Made by a program: the position numbers and the translations under genes. Shown piece after piece: positions 44,706 to 56,593 of a stretch of 64,000 bases of DNA (positions within the stretch are counted from its first letter, which is position 1; each line of letters begins with the position of its first letter). The notes under the pieces were generated by a model, which was not told where the DNA came from, searched no databases, and saw only the letters and a list, made by a program, of their open reading frames with translations. The stretch covers positions 28,977,916 through 29,041,915 of the forward strand of contig OZ012698.1 of assembly GCA_963942565.1 (NCBI GenBank), given 5' to 3'. The DNA is from Maea johnstoni (taxonomy: Eukaryota > Annelida > Polychaeta > Spionida > Magelonidae).

Positions 44706-45794
44706 TAATATTACTCAACACAGGTCGGCATGAATTGGTTGATACAAGTCACCCCCTTATCAATGAATAACTGAGATTACAAAACATGTTGACATCTATT
44801 CCCCCCTCAATACCAGCAGAGACAGAGGGTAATCCTGCTGAAACAACTAGATATTTAGATGGTGGTTTATGGGGTTAATCTGGGAATGGAGAGGCATTTT
44901 GAGATTTTTGAATATCTAAAGCCCACCCTTATTCTCATCATTAGACCAACTGTGACTGTCTAGGTCATCACTGAGCAGAATAAGACACAAACTATTTCAG
45001 AAGCTCACATAGGCCTGCACACAGAAAGGAAATATTTGGTCTTTTTTCTCCATACTAAATTGAACCAAAAATATGGGTGCTTTAAACAAGCATTTGGGTA
45101 TCACATGTTATTAGATTTGCTTGTGTGGTATATATAAACCTGAGAGTATCTTGAAGGGAAAAGTTTCTTCAATTTTCTTAAAGTTAAGCAATCTAGACTT
45201 TAAAAACCCTAATGGATATTTTTCCACATACTTATGAAGTTTGATGGTCCATCCTATTATCATGGATAGGAGCTCCGTTTGATAACACCATGCATGTTTC
45301 CTCAATATTTCCCCCTGAAAGTTTTTCACCCTGCTGGGATGGTATACATTTGTGAAGTTTAATGTGTTCCTCATCAGAAGACCTTTTAAGGACTTCATAC
45401 TTTGTATAGGCTAACTAATTAAATTAAAGCAGGGTATAAGAGGACAAAATTGGGACTGAAAAATTTATCTCACAAGCTACCTTATCCTATTGATGCATTT
45501 CTAATCAGAGAGAATTGTCTGAGTCTCGGTACTCTTGAAAATAACTTAGGTATACAGCAAAGCTGGATTATGCTGCAATAAAAAAATTGTCCTTCAAATA
45601 TGCTTTTATTAGGGAAATAACCCCAAAATAGCCATTTTGGGGTGATGCAGGCCTTGATAACTTTAACACCTCACCACATTTGGTTGAACACTTCTAACAG
45701 AACTGTATTGTACTAGTGTCAGTTCTTTCAATCCATTTAAATTAGATTTTTTAGACCTCAAAACCAATGTCCACTGACAATTGATTTTGATCAT

Positions 45795-45910
<116 letters not shown>

Positions 45911-48259
45911 GAAATACAAATGACACCTTAGATAAATCATTAAACTAGGCACATTTCAAGTCCTCTGTATTATCCATTTAGTTAACAGCACACCTCAGGA
46001 TAGTGTTGTAGACACATCTGGCATTATGATCCTACCTTTTGTAACTGACAACACTAAGGAAATCAAGGTCTTTACCTGGATTAGATAACCCTAATACATA
46101 ACAATAAATGAATAAAACAATCAGGTTAGGTTTGTAAAAAAGCTGATTATGACTAGTTCTGAAACTATTATGTGGAGCCATATTTACACTAAGGAATATG
46201 ATATGGTGAATAATACATAAAATGGAAGCAGGTCTACTTTCTAGATTGCATCCATTGGTTGCCTTATTAAAACTAATGTCTATTATTATAACAACAAAAT
46301 ACAATATCAAATTTACACCTTCTTTGCATATATACTCTAAACATGGGGTCACTCAATGCAAACACAACTTTAAATGTTTTCCCTGAGCAAGGATATAATA
46401 AATGGTCAAGGGTAATTTGAGAATTAATTCTAAGAAGCCACAAAAGTAGAGTAAGATTGTCATAAGGTGCGTATTTACCAAGTTGTTGTTTTCAGCCCTG
46501 ATCACTACATCTACTTTGTATGATGCCATATTTTCAATACAAAAACATGTAAGGGATTAATGATAATCAAATGGAAGGTCATAGTTTCTTCTTTCTGAAG
46601 ATATATATTGCTTGCCTGCACAATCTCATATATGCCTTTTATCAAAACAAAATAATACAAAAATATTATGTTTTTTCCTGTTTCTGCATACTTACCCTAA
46701 ATGTGGGGTCACTCAGTACAAACACATCTGTAACATTTTTCTTCACCAATTTCACTACACAAGGACCTTATTAACTGTTAAATGTAATTTGAGTGAAGAA
46801 TAATGCTAAGAAGCCACAAAACAAGAAAATGATGGCCATTAGGTGAGTTTTCACCAAGTTGCTGTATATAGCCCTCACTACAGCTACTATGTATGAAGTC
46901 ATATTTTTAACACAAAAATGTGCAAGGGGGGTCTAATGATATATCAAATGAAAGCCTTTAGTGTCTTTTTTCTTAAGATATCTAGATTGCCTGCCTGAAG
47001 AACTTCTTAGATGCCTTTTATTAAAACTAAAATGTCCAAAAATACTCAATTTACCCATTTCTGCATATTTACCCTAAATGTAAGGTCACTCAGTGCAAAC
47101 ACAACTTAAACACTTCATTTTACTTCTTTTTCACTAGAAAAAGACCTTACTAATAATCAAGAGTAATTTGTATGAGGAATATTGGAAAGAACAGTTTTAT
47201 AAAAATTTACTTCTATTTTTCAGCATTTTTGAGGATTTTTCAAAAATAGGGGTAGGGGAAATGAATTCCCCATAAGAGATCCTGTAGCCAACCAAATTAT
47301 ATGAATAAGGCCTCATCTGAAAGGGGAATGTCTGGCAATAATTTTCGTGTATCATTTTGATAAGTTTGTGTAAGGAAAATTCTACAAAAATTAAACATCA
47401 ATAAAGATTTTTTTTAAAAATGCAAAAAAATGGCCGTTTTTGACATAAAAAGTCCATTATTTCACAATAAGAGTTGTTCAGCCAGGATAATTCATTTTAT
47501 GCATATCAAGCTTCATAATATCTAACTCCATACCAAGTCTGAATCAATTTGATAAATATTTGTGGTTGTCCTGCACCGTTTAAAAAAAAAGTCATTTTTT
47601 TGTGAAATTTGCAATATCGATGCACGTTTTTCTCCGTAAAACATAGCTGCCACCAAATTTTTTCACCACAACATGGATTTTCTTTCATCAGACACATATA
47701 TCTTTCCAAAAAAACATGTTGTGTTTTGTTATAAGACGGGTTGGGGTACCCGACCACTTTTGGGGTTTGGCCGATAGCCTATTTATTTTGGTTGGATACC
47801 CTGTGTCTTGGCCATATGCCTTAGGATTTAAAGCACACCATTCCTTCCAATTTCTCTTACAAAAGCCATAGAAAATACTTTCACTTTGCATTTAATAGAT
47901 AAATAGGAAAATGTCTGGGAAAAGTATATTTTTTATTAATAATCATACGTCATTATTGGGGTAGTACTGAATATATCGATTATTTTGATTCGATCCCAAC
48001 CATTCGATTTGATTTAATTGACAAAGTGAAAATGTCGATATATCGATTTGTCGACTATCGATGACATCCCTATATCTATCAGTATATCATCTGATCAGTG
48101 ACAAAAGCAAGTACGAGAAAATTCCCTAGCCTCAAACAGACTGTCCAAGGGTTAACTTTCAGTTAGTGGTGGGTGGATTTACTGTACATGTATTCTGTAA
48201 ATCAGGCTAAAGGCCCGGAGGCACAGGGCCTCTGCCGTACCATAACATATAGTTTTCAC

Positions 48260-48658
48260 TAGAGGTCGGACTCACCGCTAAATAACGGCTCGAGCAATCA
48301 CTGAAACCGCCGAGCGATTAATCAACATATGTACTACTTACATAAGTTACATTGTAGTACAACTTCACTTCTAATAGATCAATAATTTCGGCGATCCGAA
48401 CCGGTAAACAAACAACCATTTTGGAAATCACGCTGATGATCCCACCATGAACGTAATTTTGTTCAATTTCAAAATGGCGGCTCTGTATATCAGAAGGCCG
48501 GAGGGGATCGGTTGGGCCAAATTCATAGTATTGTATCTCAGCTTTTCATTTGGATATATTTTCGTTGAACTCGGCGAGCTGTAATGGCCGCTCAAGTGCT
48601 TGGAGAAAGCTGCCATACAAGCGTAGCCTCGAGCTTCCGATTAATCGTAAGAGCACTA
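48260..48658. mobile_element. Same hAT MITE beside exon 1 in copy B
   Basis: GTTTTCAC flanks it at 48252-48259 and 48659-48666. It is about 400 bp because it lacks the nested element of copy A. The empty target of that nested element reads GATCCCACCATGAACG. Confidence 0.85.
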
Positions 48659-48670
48659 GTTTTCACTTAC

Positions 48671-48785
48671 CACATAGACGTCAGCGTTGACCAGAGTGAC
48701 GTGAAACAGGGCCATCAAGTTGATCACGGCGAATATGTAGATAGCCGTGATGTGGCCCGGGATCGCACATGATGGAAGCATCTTC
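48671..48785 (-). CDS. RNF13: Second copy (copy B) of RNF13-like exon 1
   Basis: This copy has the same start (ATG at 48781), acceptor (ttattttcag) and donor (gtaagt) as the exon at 24025-24139. The encoded 37 residues are identical; the base changes seen (ATA/ATT isoleucine, GAC/GAT aspartate) are synonymous. No copy of exons 2-9 lies beyond it within the window. It is therefore either the other allele placed in tandem or a real partial duplication. Confidence 0.85.
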
Positions 48786-49438
48786 CTGAAAATAACAAAC
48801 AAAATTCATTATGTTATAGTCCAGGCAAACTAAAAATTTTCAAAAAACTAACTGAATTTAGTTTTACCACAATACATTTTCATAAGGTCCCCAGATCAAC
48901 ATACTAAAAGTCCCAAAAAATCCCTGCAGTCTGCACTTGAAATATGCTAATTTGAATAAATCTAATATGGCCGCCAACAAATGAGAAATGCCTAGATCTC
49001 TGTAACTGACATAAAAATGTATAAGTACTGTGTCCCTTGAAATCTCAGAATAACACTTATAGATATCTGATCTATAACACCTAGGGTTTTAACCAGGATT
49101 TAGAAACTGGGTGCCCAAAATTGGCAAAAAAAATTGTAAAATTTTGAGGCGTCCAATTCTTCAAGTAGGGCCACAGTATACTCAGATTTTAACCATAAAC
49201 AACATGTATATTATATACTTATCAAAATAAGGCATAATATCCTTATACAATACCATAGGATGATGAAAAAATTCAATGAAGTGATCATGCTTGAGATTGA
49301 CATTTTAAGAAATTCCTCACAAAAATATTTGGGTGTCCTGAGGGGTGATTTTTGCGGGTGTGGGTGTCCAAAAAGACATCTAGACCCCCTGCTGGCTAAG
49401 AGGGGCTCGAATTAGGGGGTGTCGGGAGCCAAGGGCTC

Positions 49439-49961
49439 CAGGGCTCGACGTTAAGGCTAGCCCCGTAGCCCCAGGCTAGTTATTGAAAGTCAGGGCTAGT
49501 AAATTCTACCTGTGAGTAGCCCTGAGGGGCTAGATAGAATTAGAATATCAGCGCTTAAAAAATGATAAAGCCCACCTTTGGCTTTGCATACCTGGATAAT
49601 AATTTAACTCAATTTACCACAATACACTGTATTCTTTTCATGTTATCAACAGAGGCTATGATATCAACAGAGGTCACTATTGAAAAGAGTTGTCATTAAT
49701 ATCAGGGCTAGCAAAAATATTTCAGGGCTAGTAAAAGTTTCGGTAACTAGCCCTGCTGGGCTAATGAAGTTTTTTCTTAATGTTGACAGGGTTCAACCAA
49801 AAGATTTTAAGCTAGGAGCCGGAACAACAGATTATCAACAAAATTGCACTGGGTATATTGGGATTTCTGGCTCCTAACAGCCAATTTCTAGGGGCCCGAA
49901 GGTAAATCTAGGGTGATTTGGCTCCTAAATCCCACTATAGTTGAACCATGGTTGAGCCCTG
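49439..49961. mobile_element. hAT-like MITE, group iii, 5-bp TSD ggctc, copy B only
   Basis: It begins CAGGGCTCGACGTTAAGG and ends GTTGAGCCCTG; GGCTC flanks it at 49434-49438 and 49962-49966. Copy A is empty here (GAGGGCTCTCTTGAA). Its right terminal repeat is itself split by 49787-49950. Confidence 0.85.
49787..49950. mobile_element. hAT-like MITE, group iii, 5-bp TSD gttga, innermost insertion
   Basis: Ends are CAGGGTTCAACC and AGTTGAACCATG; GTTGA lies at 49782-49786 and 49951-49955. It landed in the terminal repeat of the surrounding element. Confidence 0.8.
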
Positions 49962-50505
49962 GGCTCCCTTGAATTCTCATGGGGCTCCCTCAAATTTCTG
50001 CAGGGAGCCAAAAGTTATACTGGTTTCTATACACAGCACCTTTAGGTCGCTTTTGAAGATGCAATTGGGCTCCCTGAAAAATAAAATTTGAGTCCTGCTA
50101 AGCATATAATAACACCATTAGGGCATATTTCCCCTAGGACATTTGCCTGCTATGTAAACTAAAGTGTTACATTTTTCCTCAATAGTGGAAACAAGTTAAG
50201 TAGTTCCACTCAGTGACCCTGGTTAGTAAATCAAGAATATTGGTAGCCACTGGTTAATAATAACAACAGATCAACTGGAGCCCTAGACTGGTTCTCAACA
50301 TTAAATACTGCCACCGTTTTTGAGCAGCCCAGAATTTTGAAAATGGGGAGTCCAAATTTGGCAATCATTGAATTCTTGGGTGTACTATTTTTCCTAGGAA
50401 ACCACAAAAATTATACCTTTGAAAATAACTCACCAAAAATTGTGGGTGACCTGCAGTGTGAATCTAGAGGGTTTGTGTGTCAAAATACAACCCAAATGCC
50501 CTGCT

Positions 50506-50680
50506 CAGGGTTCGACTTTCCCAGGGGCATATGCCCCTATATTTTGCTGTGGGCCCCTAGATTTTCCGACTAGGGGCCCGAAATAGTATATATAATAATA
50601 CAGAAACCCCGTTTTTGACCACTAAATTTATCAAAAGACCTTTACGGGCCCCTAGCCTGAAATCTTAGTGTCAGACCCTG
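50506..50680. mobile_element. hAT-like MITE, group iii, 5-bp TSD ctgct, copy B only
   Basis: Ends are CAGGGTTCGACTTTC and GTGTCAGACCCTG, with CTGCT at 50501-50505 and 50681-50685. Copy A lacks the element, though the empty site differs by a few bases. Confidence 0.75.
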
Positions 50681-53600
50681 CTGCTGCCCGAGCCATTGAC
50701 CCCTAGACTTTGTGTGAGGGTTTTTATTCAAATGTCATAAATCCTGGCTAAATCCCTGACTTCCTGTACTTAAGAGGACTAATTCCATTAGTGAAACAAA
50801 GTAAATTAGTAAGTAGGTCAGGCCATCAGGGTTCAACAAAAAGCCTGTTTTAGAGGTTTTCACAATGACAATTAAAAATGCTCTGGGACCCTTGACTTTC
50901 ACCACAGTCATTAAGGGTACACATAGTTTTAATGTACAGCTCTTATGGCTTCCATCCCATGGGGGTTAAAACAGAGCTAAACTTGAGCTGTGGTCAACAC
51001 ATTGATCTTCGCCAGGCATATCACAGGAGCAACTCTACTGGACTGTAGATTGGGCACCCAATTTCAAAAATCCTGGCTAAGACACTGTTGACATATGAAC
51101 AACTTCTAGACCGAACTGGCTATACAGTTTTTAGCTACAACAACCTATTGCTTCCGTAGGGAGGGTAGTGTTATACACTCAATACTAGGTCAGGTACAAA
51201 GTTCTTTTGAGGACACACAGAAACAACTTGTTTGGGGAGAAGTGTGAAGGGGAAATTATAAACAGAACAAACCTGGAGGAAAGGGACGTGGAGATGAAAG
51301 GATACTAATAGGCAAAACATCTCTCAAATACAACAGATATAAAATAGTACGGATGCACTGTGTGTTCTTTTATTGAGAGAACATGTAACAGACAGATATG
51401 GAGTTTTCAGGGGGGGGGGCAACATATGTATACATTTCTCTATGAGAAGATAGAGGACAAATATTGTAAACATGTATGAAATTGTTGAAGTTGACGGGTT
51501 TACCTGAAGTTATCATAGAAATGCAATTACATAGAGCACCAATTTAATTGGGATGTTTTTCCATGGAGCCCAATTGCATCTTCATGAGCTACTTACAGGT
51601 GTTGTGTATAGAAACCAGTACATCTGTGGACACCCTGCAGAAATTTGAGAAAACAGCAAAAGAATTCAAGGAGCACTGGGCTCCCAACTCCAGCTAATTT
51701 CGAACCCTGAGGGTTAGAATGTAGGCTGTGTCAATGTGACATACCTTGGTGCAGGGTGTTGGCCAGGATTTCAAAACTGCCTGTCCAAAACTGCAATTCT
51801 GAAATTTCTACCCATCCGCATTTAGCTACTTCAAATCCTTCTACCAACTAGATTTATTCTCTAAATGTCTCAAAAAGGGCAATTTAAACTTTAACCATGT
51901 CCTAGAAGGCAGCACGACAGGCTGGGAGGGTACTGGCTAAGTCATACAGTGTGGGGTCAATATCTGGGGTATCTTTCATTGAGGGGTGGCTGCTCATTAG
52001 CATGTGAGTTGAGGTGGTGTATTTACATCTATAGAGGTGAGTTATCCTCAGCTCACCTGGGGGGCGGGCAGGTGGGTAAAGTAAACCAGGTATGCATGCA
52101 GGGTTACACATGGCTACTGAGTTTCACCCTATTGAGCCTGCTCAGTTTTATGGGCCGCCATGACTTATGGGCCGCCATGACGAAGGGTGAATGTCCCCTA
52201 GTAATAGTAAACACCTTGATACCACCTGGCTCCAAAGACCATTTGTGATGTGCACTGTCATACACCTTAGTATGGTTTGACTGCATCTAAACCTTATGCG
52301 TAGACACAGGACAAATATAGACACACTATTCTCAAAAGTGGAAATTCATGAATGTGAATGGCGACCCTTTAATTTGGCACAAGCACAAACATTTAGCACA
52401 GTTCACCAAACCCCATGTGAGGATGAATCACTCCGTTCCTGGGTGAGATAAGTGTTAAAACATGTAAATATCATCCTGGTCACATTGAAATTAGTGGTAC
52501 ATAACCCCAAATGAATCTAGACATGCGGGACAATAGCAAGTTAGGATTGGGGACCTTGTTGGGGAGTAGTTCTGGTTTCAATTCTGGGTATGCACATGGA
52601 CAGGGGACACTGTTGGGGTTTGAGGTATCTATAAAATGGACTATTTTGGGATGATTAAAAACATATCTGGACAATGTTGAAATTTGGGGCAGTGACAAAG
52701 TTGAAATTTGGGGCATTGACAATTTTGAAATGTGGGGTACCTTTAGACTGATTCTAAACATATCCAGTGGCAGTGAGAATGTTGAAATTAAGGGTATCTA
52801 TAAAATTAAACTGTTTTTGGGAAGATGCTACATAGCCAGTGGCAGGAGCCCTGTTGAAGTGTGTAGTATAAAATACTCTTTTCCCAATAACCCCTTCTCA
52901 TTGTTATAAAAACAATATTCTCCCACCAGAACAGGTTCGCATAATTAAACCTATTCATAATTAGAGATTTCCGAGACTATTGTAGTCTGGAACTGTGATA
53001 CTTGTTAATAACTTTAAAATTAATCATAAATTGAGAAAATATTTGGAGGGAATTGTTACTTAGCTATAATTTACAATTCTCCATCAACTATTTTCAAAAA
53101 ATTGCTTTTGTTAGAGTTATCACCAAAATAGTCAGACGTTTCGGGGGGCCCTGGGCATACATGGGTGAAACTATCTATCATGTACTAAATGTCTGTACAT
53201 TATCTAGTTTTAGCTGCAGACAGGTTGTGACTGTTGACGTGCTGAGATGAGATATATAAGACCACAAGGAGGTCAAGGGCTGAGTTCAGAGATGAACGTT
53301 CATTGGCTAATAGCTGTGCTTATGAAACCTTGGGTATTGTATAAATACTAGACACATTTAAGACTTTTTGTGGGACTTGGCCAGGATTTTCAAATTGAGT
53401 CATTGTCATATTTTCAAAGGAGGTCTACTACATAATATATTTACATCCTTAACTTATTAAGAAATGCATACATGGTTTATCTTTAAACAATTTCTTAGCA
53501 TTATTGTTAGATGAATCACTGCTGGGTAAGTAGGTCTCGACACACCAAACGTATCAGGATGCATACCAGCTGGTCAAGTTAGACCCTAAATCATGTTGCC

Positions 53601-53817
53601 CCACAAGTAAGTTGCATTGCCCTACCAATCCAGGGACGCATTCCTCAAAATCATGTTTATACAGCTATTACTACAAAAAAAGGTGCAAGTTTCATCACTG
53701 ATACAAATCTGAGAGTTTTTGTGAAATAAAAAATTCAGTCCTCCGTATGCTTAGGGCTTTGTACCCCACACACTTACATGTGAAGGTCTTAGGCAGTCAT
53801 GGCTGTAGGGCAATGGG

Positions 53818-54137
53818 CAGTGTATTAGCCAGGATTTAGAAACTGGGTGCCTAAAATTGTCAGTTGTGAATTTTTTGGGCATCCAGATTTTTAAGGGGAA
53901 TCACCATATACAAGTTCATATTTCAACCATAAACATGTATTTAAATTCATCAAAATAAGGCATGATATCATTAAACAATGTCATGGGAATTATAAGGAGA
54001 TGAGAAAATTCAATTATAAGCTTGAGATTGAGATTTTTAGAAATTCCACACAAAAAAATTTGGGTGTCCAGAGAGGTTCTTTTGAGGGTTTGGGTGTCCA
54101 AAAAGGCACCCAGACGCCCTGCTGGCTAAGACCATTG
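53818..54137. mobile_element. hAT-like MITE, group i, 8-bp TSD gcaatggg, copy B only
   Basis: Ends are CAGTGTATTAGCCAGG and CTGGCTAAGACCATTG, with exact GCAATGGG at 53810-53817 and 54138-54145. Copy A has the empty site at 34049-34056. Confidence 0.88.
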
Positions 54138-54674
54138 GCAATGGGTATGGTCAAAACTGACAAAGGCGCTGGTACTTAATCCATAATAAAAACAGATATC
54201 TGGGTTACTTAAAGTATTCAATGAAGTACTTCTAGCACACACCCATATTTGTTACAACAAGTTCACATTCATAGCTTGAGAGTCAGCAGTGACAAATACC
54301 AGCTTCATGGCTTCATACTCAAGTTGATTGGGATCATGTGTCTACTCTACACAACCATAGGGATCATGCTAGGGCACTTGAGGCAACGCTCTTTGATCAA
54401 TCAAATATCTTAATGTTACTGAATTCTAAGGGTTCACATTTAGGACCAATTGTCATAGTCTAAGCCAGCAGGGCGTCTCTGCATCATTTGAATAAACAAT
54501 CCCTCAAAAATCACCCTCAGGACATCCAATTGTGTTAACTAGTAAATAATTTCTTGAAATGTCAATTTCAATCATGGTATTGAACTATTTCAACCTCAGA
54601 ACAATTTCTAGGACAAAGTATAAGGATAATATGTATTATTTCAATAATTAAATACCTATTTATATGGTTGTAAC

Positions 54675-55163
54675 TAGTGGTGAGTCGAGCGCGCGGAAAC
54701 TAGAGCATTCGGTCGTTCCTCCAGAGATTTCGAGCGCTCGACTCTAATTTTACACGCTCGAAAAAACGAGTTTTGTCACCTGTAGAACAGGTGATGAATG
54801 GTGGCGATGGCATGTGGAAATGATCTTCACACGCTGACTTTGGCGCCCAAAAACAACAAGAATGTCATTTCCCCCCAGAAATAAACGTAATAAAACCTGC
54901 CTTGTGTTGTTTCTTGTCTTTCCACCGCCTTATTTTCGCCGTGGAAAGACAAGACCTTAAGGCGGACGATTCAAAACAAAATTGTGCCGCAGCATACGCC
55001 GGCACATGTCAGGCATGCATACGGTGTACCACGGCATTGAGAAACGGTGCACCAGAAAATGGCGTAAAACGTAATTACACATCAAGCTCGAGCTGACTCG
55101 AAGCTTGCTCGGCCATTATGGCCGAGCGCTCGAGCTAAAAATTTTGGACGATTCCCATCACTA
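54675..55163. mobile_element. hAT element, group ii, 8-bp TSD gttRtaac, copy B only
   Basis: Ends are TAGTGGTGAGTCGAGCG and ACGATTCCCATCACTA, like the 32333-33147 element. Flanks GTTGTAAC (54667-54674) and GTTATAAC (55164-55171) match at 7 of 8; copy A reads GGTTGTAACCTGAG. It contains AAAATGGCG at 55056-55064. Confidence 0.85.
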
Positions 55164-55535
55164 GTTATAACTGGAGTATATTATGGCCTCCCTTGAAAAA
55201 GAGCATCCAGTTTCTAAATCCTGGCTAAGACCCTGCCAACCATTATGTATCAAATTCAATTGTAGCTTTGATTATAATTCAGGTTGCTAGAACATGTGTT
55301 GATGCTATTGCTATCCAGTAGTGTTAAATGCTAATATTCGATACAATATTTAGTAAATGGATAATAAAATTAAGTTTTAAGACAATGATGTGTATGGTTG
55401 AACATGGCTTCTAGCATCTATTGTCACACTCAAATGTACCTGTACAAAAATGCTTCTATTTTCAGGGAATATGTTTTATGTTCAACAACCTTGGAGGAAT
55501 TTCATTTAGCATCCTGTCTGTGATGCGCGCACCAA

Positions 55536-55566
<31 letters not shown>

Positions 55567-56395
55567 TAGCTGTTCAATTTTAAAATTGAAATACATAGAT
55601 AAAAAACAATGTCCTTGTTCTATAGGACTTAAGTAATGAGGCTGATTATGACCTTAGTTATTGTTCTTTATTTTTTGTTCTCTATTTTTTTGTTTTTTGT
55701 AGAACTTAGTTCATCTTTGTAATCCTAGTTTTATTGTTGAAATGAACAGCGATACTGCATAACATACATTTGTTTTGCCTGGGCAAGCATAGCCTCCCTA
55801 GAGTAAAGACAAATTTGGGTGTTGCAGGGAGGTTATCATTACTAAGTAATTTCATAGAAAATTAGGGGATTTCATTTTGGCTCAGCTAAACCCCACCCCC
55901 CCCCCCCCCTTGGTGCGCGCATCACAGACAGGATGCTAAATGAAATTCCTCCAAGGTTGTTGAACATAAAACATATTCCCTGAAAATAGAAGCATTTTTG
56001 TACAGGTACATTTGAGTGTGACAATAGATGCTAGAAGCCATGTTCAACCATACACATCATTGTCTTAAAACTTAATTTTATTATCCATTTACTAAATATT
56101 GTATCGAATATTAGCATTTAACACTACTGGATAGCAATAGCATCAACACATGTTCTAGCAACCTGAATTATAATCAAAGCTACAATTGAATTTGATACAT
56201 AATGGTTGGCAGGGTCTTAGCCAGGATTTAGAAACTGGATGCTCTTTTTCAAGGGAGGCCATAATATACTCCAGTTATAACTAGTGATGGGAATCGTCCA
56301 AAATTTTTAGCTCGAGCGCTCGGCCATAATGGCCGAGCAAGCTTCTAGTCAGCTCGAGCTTGATGTGTAATTACGTATTACGCCATTTTCTGGTG
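55050..56395. repeat. Large inverted repeat with an inverted core, copy B only
   Basis: The arm 55050 to about 55535 reappears reversed at about 55910-56395, including the last 114 bp of the hAT element. The core between them (about 55565-55895) is the reverse complement of copy A 34934-35310. A 29-base G run (55536-55564) and a 14-base C run (55896-55909) mark the core edges; copy A has only five G at that place. Confidence 0.85.
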
Positions 56396-56593
56396 TGCAT
56401 TTAAACGTCAGATTTCGTTCACTTCCACAAATATCTTCTCAACAGTTTGGGCTCATTTATTGCCAGCAATATCACTACATTAGTCTGAATCAAGTCAATG
56501 AAATGAAGAGCAATGACATCATCAGAAATGTCAACAAACAGACAAAGGTGTAGGTGAATCATTATGGACCAATCATTATAACTCAAGCACAGT

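Larger units (their letters stand above)
49082..50108. mobile_element. Copy-B version of the group-i element with three further nested elements
   Basis: ATAACACC flanks it at 49074-49081 and 50109-50116. Inside are 49401-50097 (CTAAG duplication), 49439-49961 (GGCTC) and 49787-49950 (GTTGA), each inserted into the one before. Confidence 0.8.
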
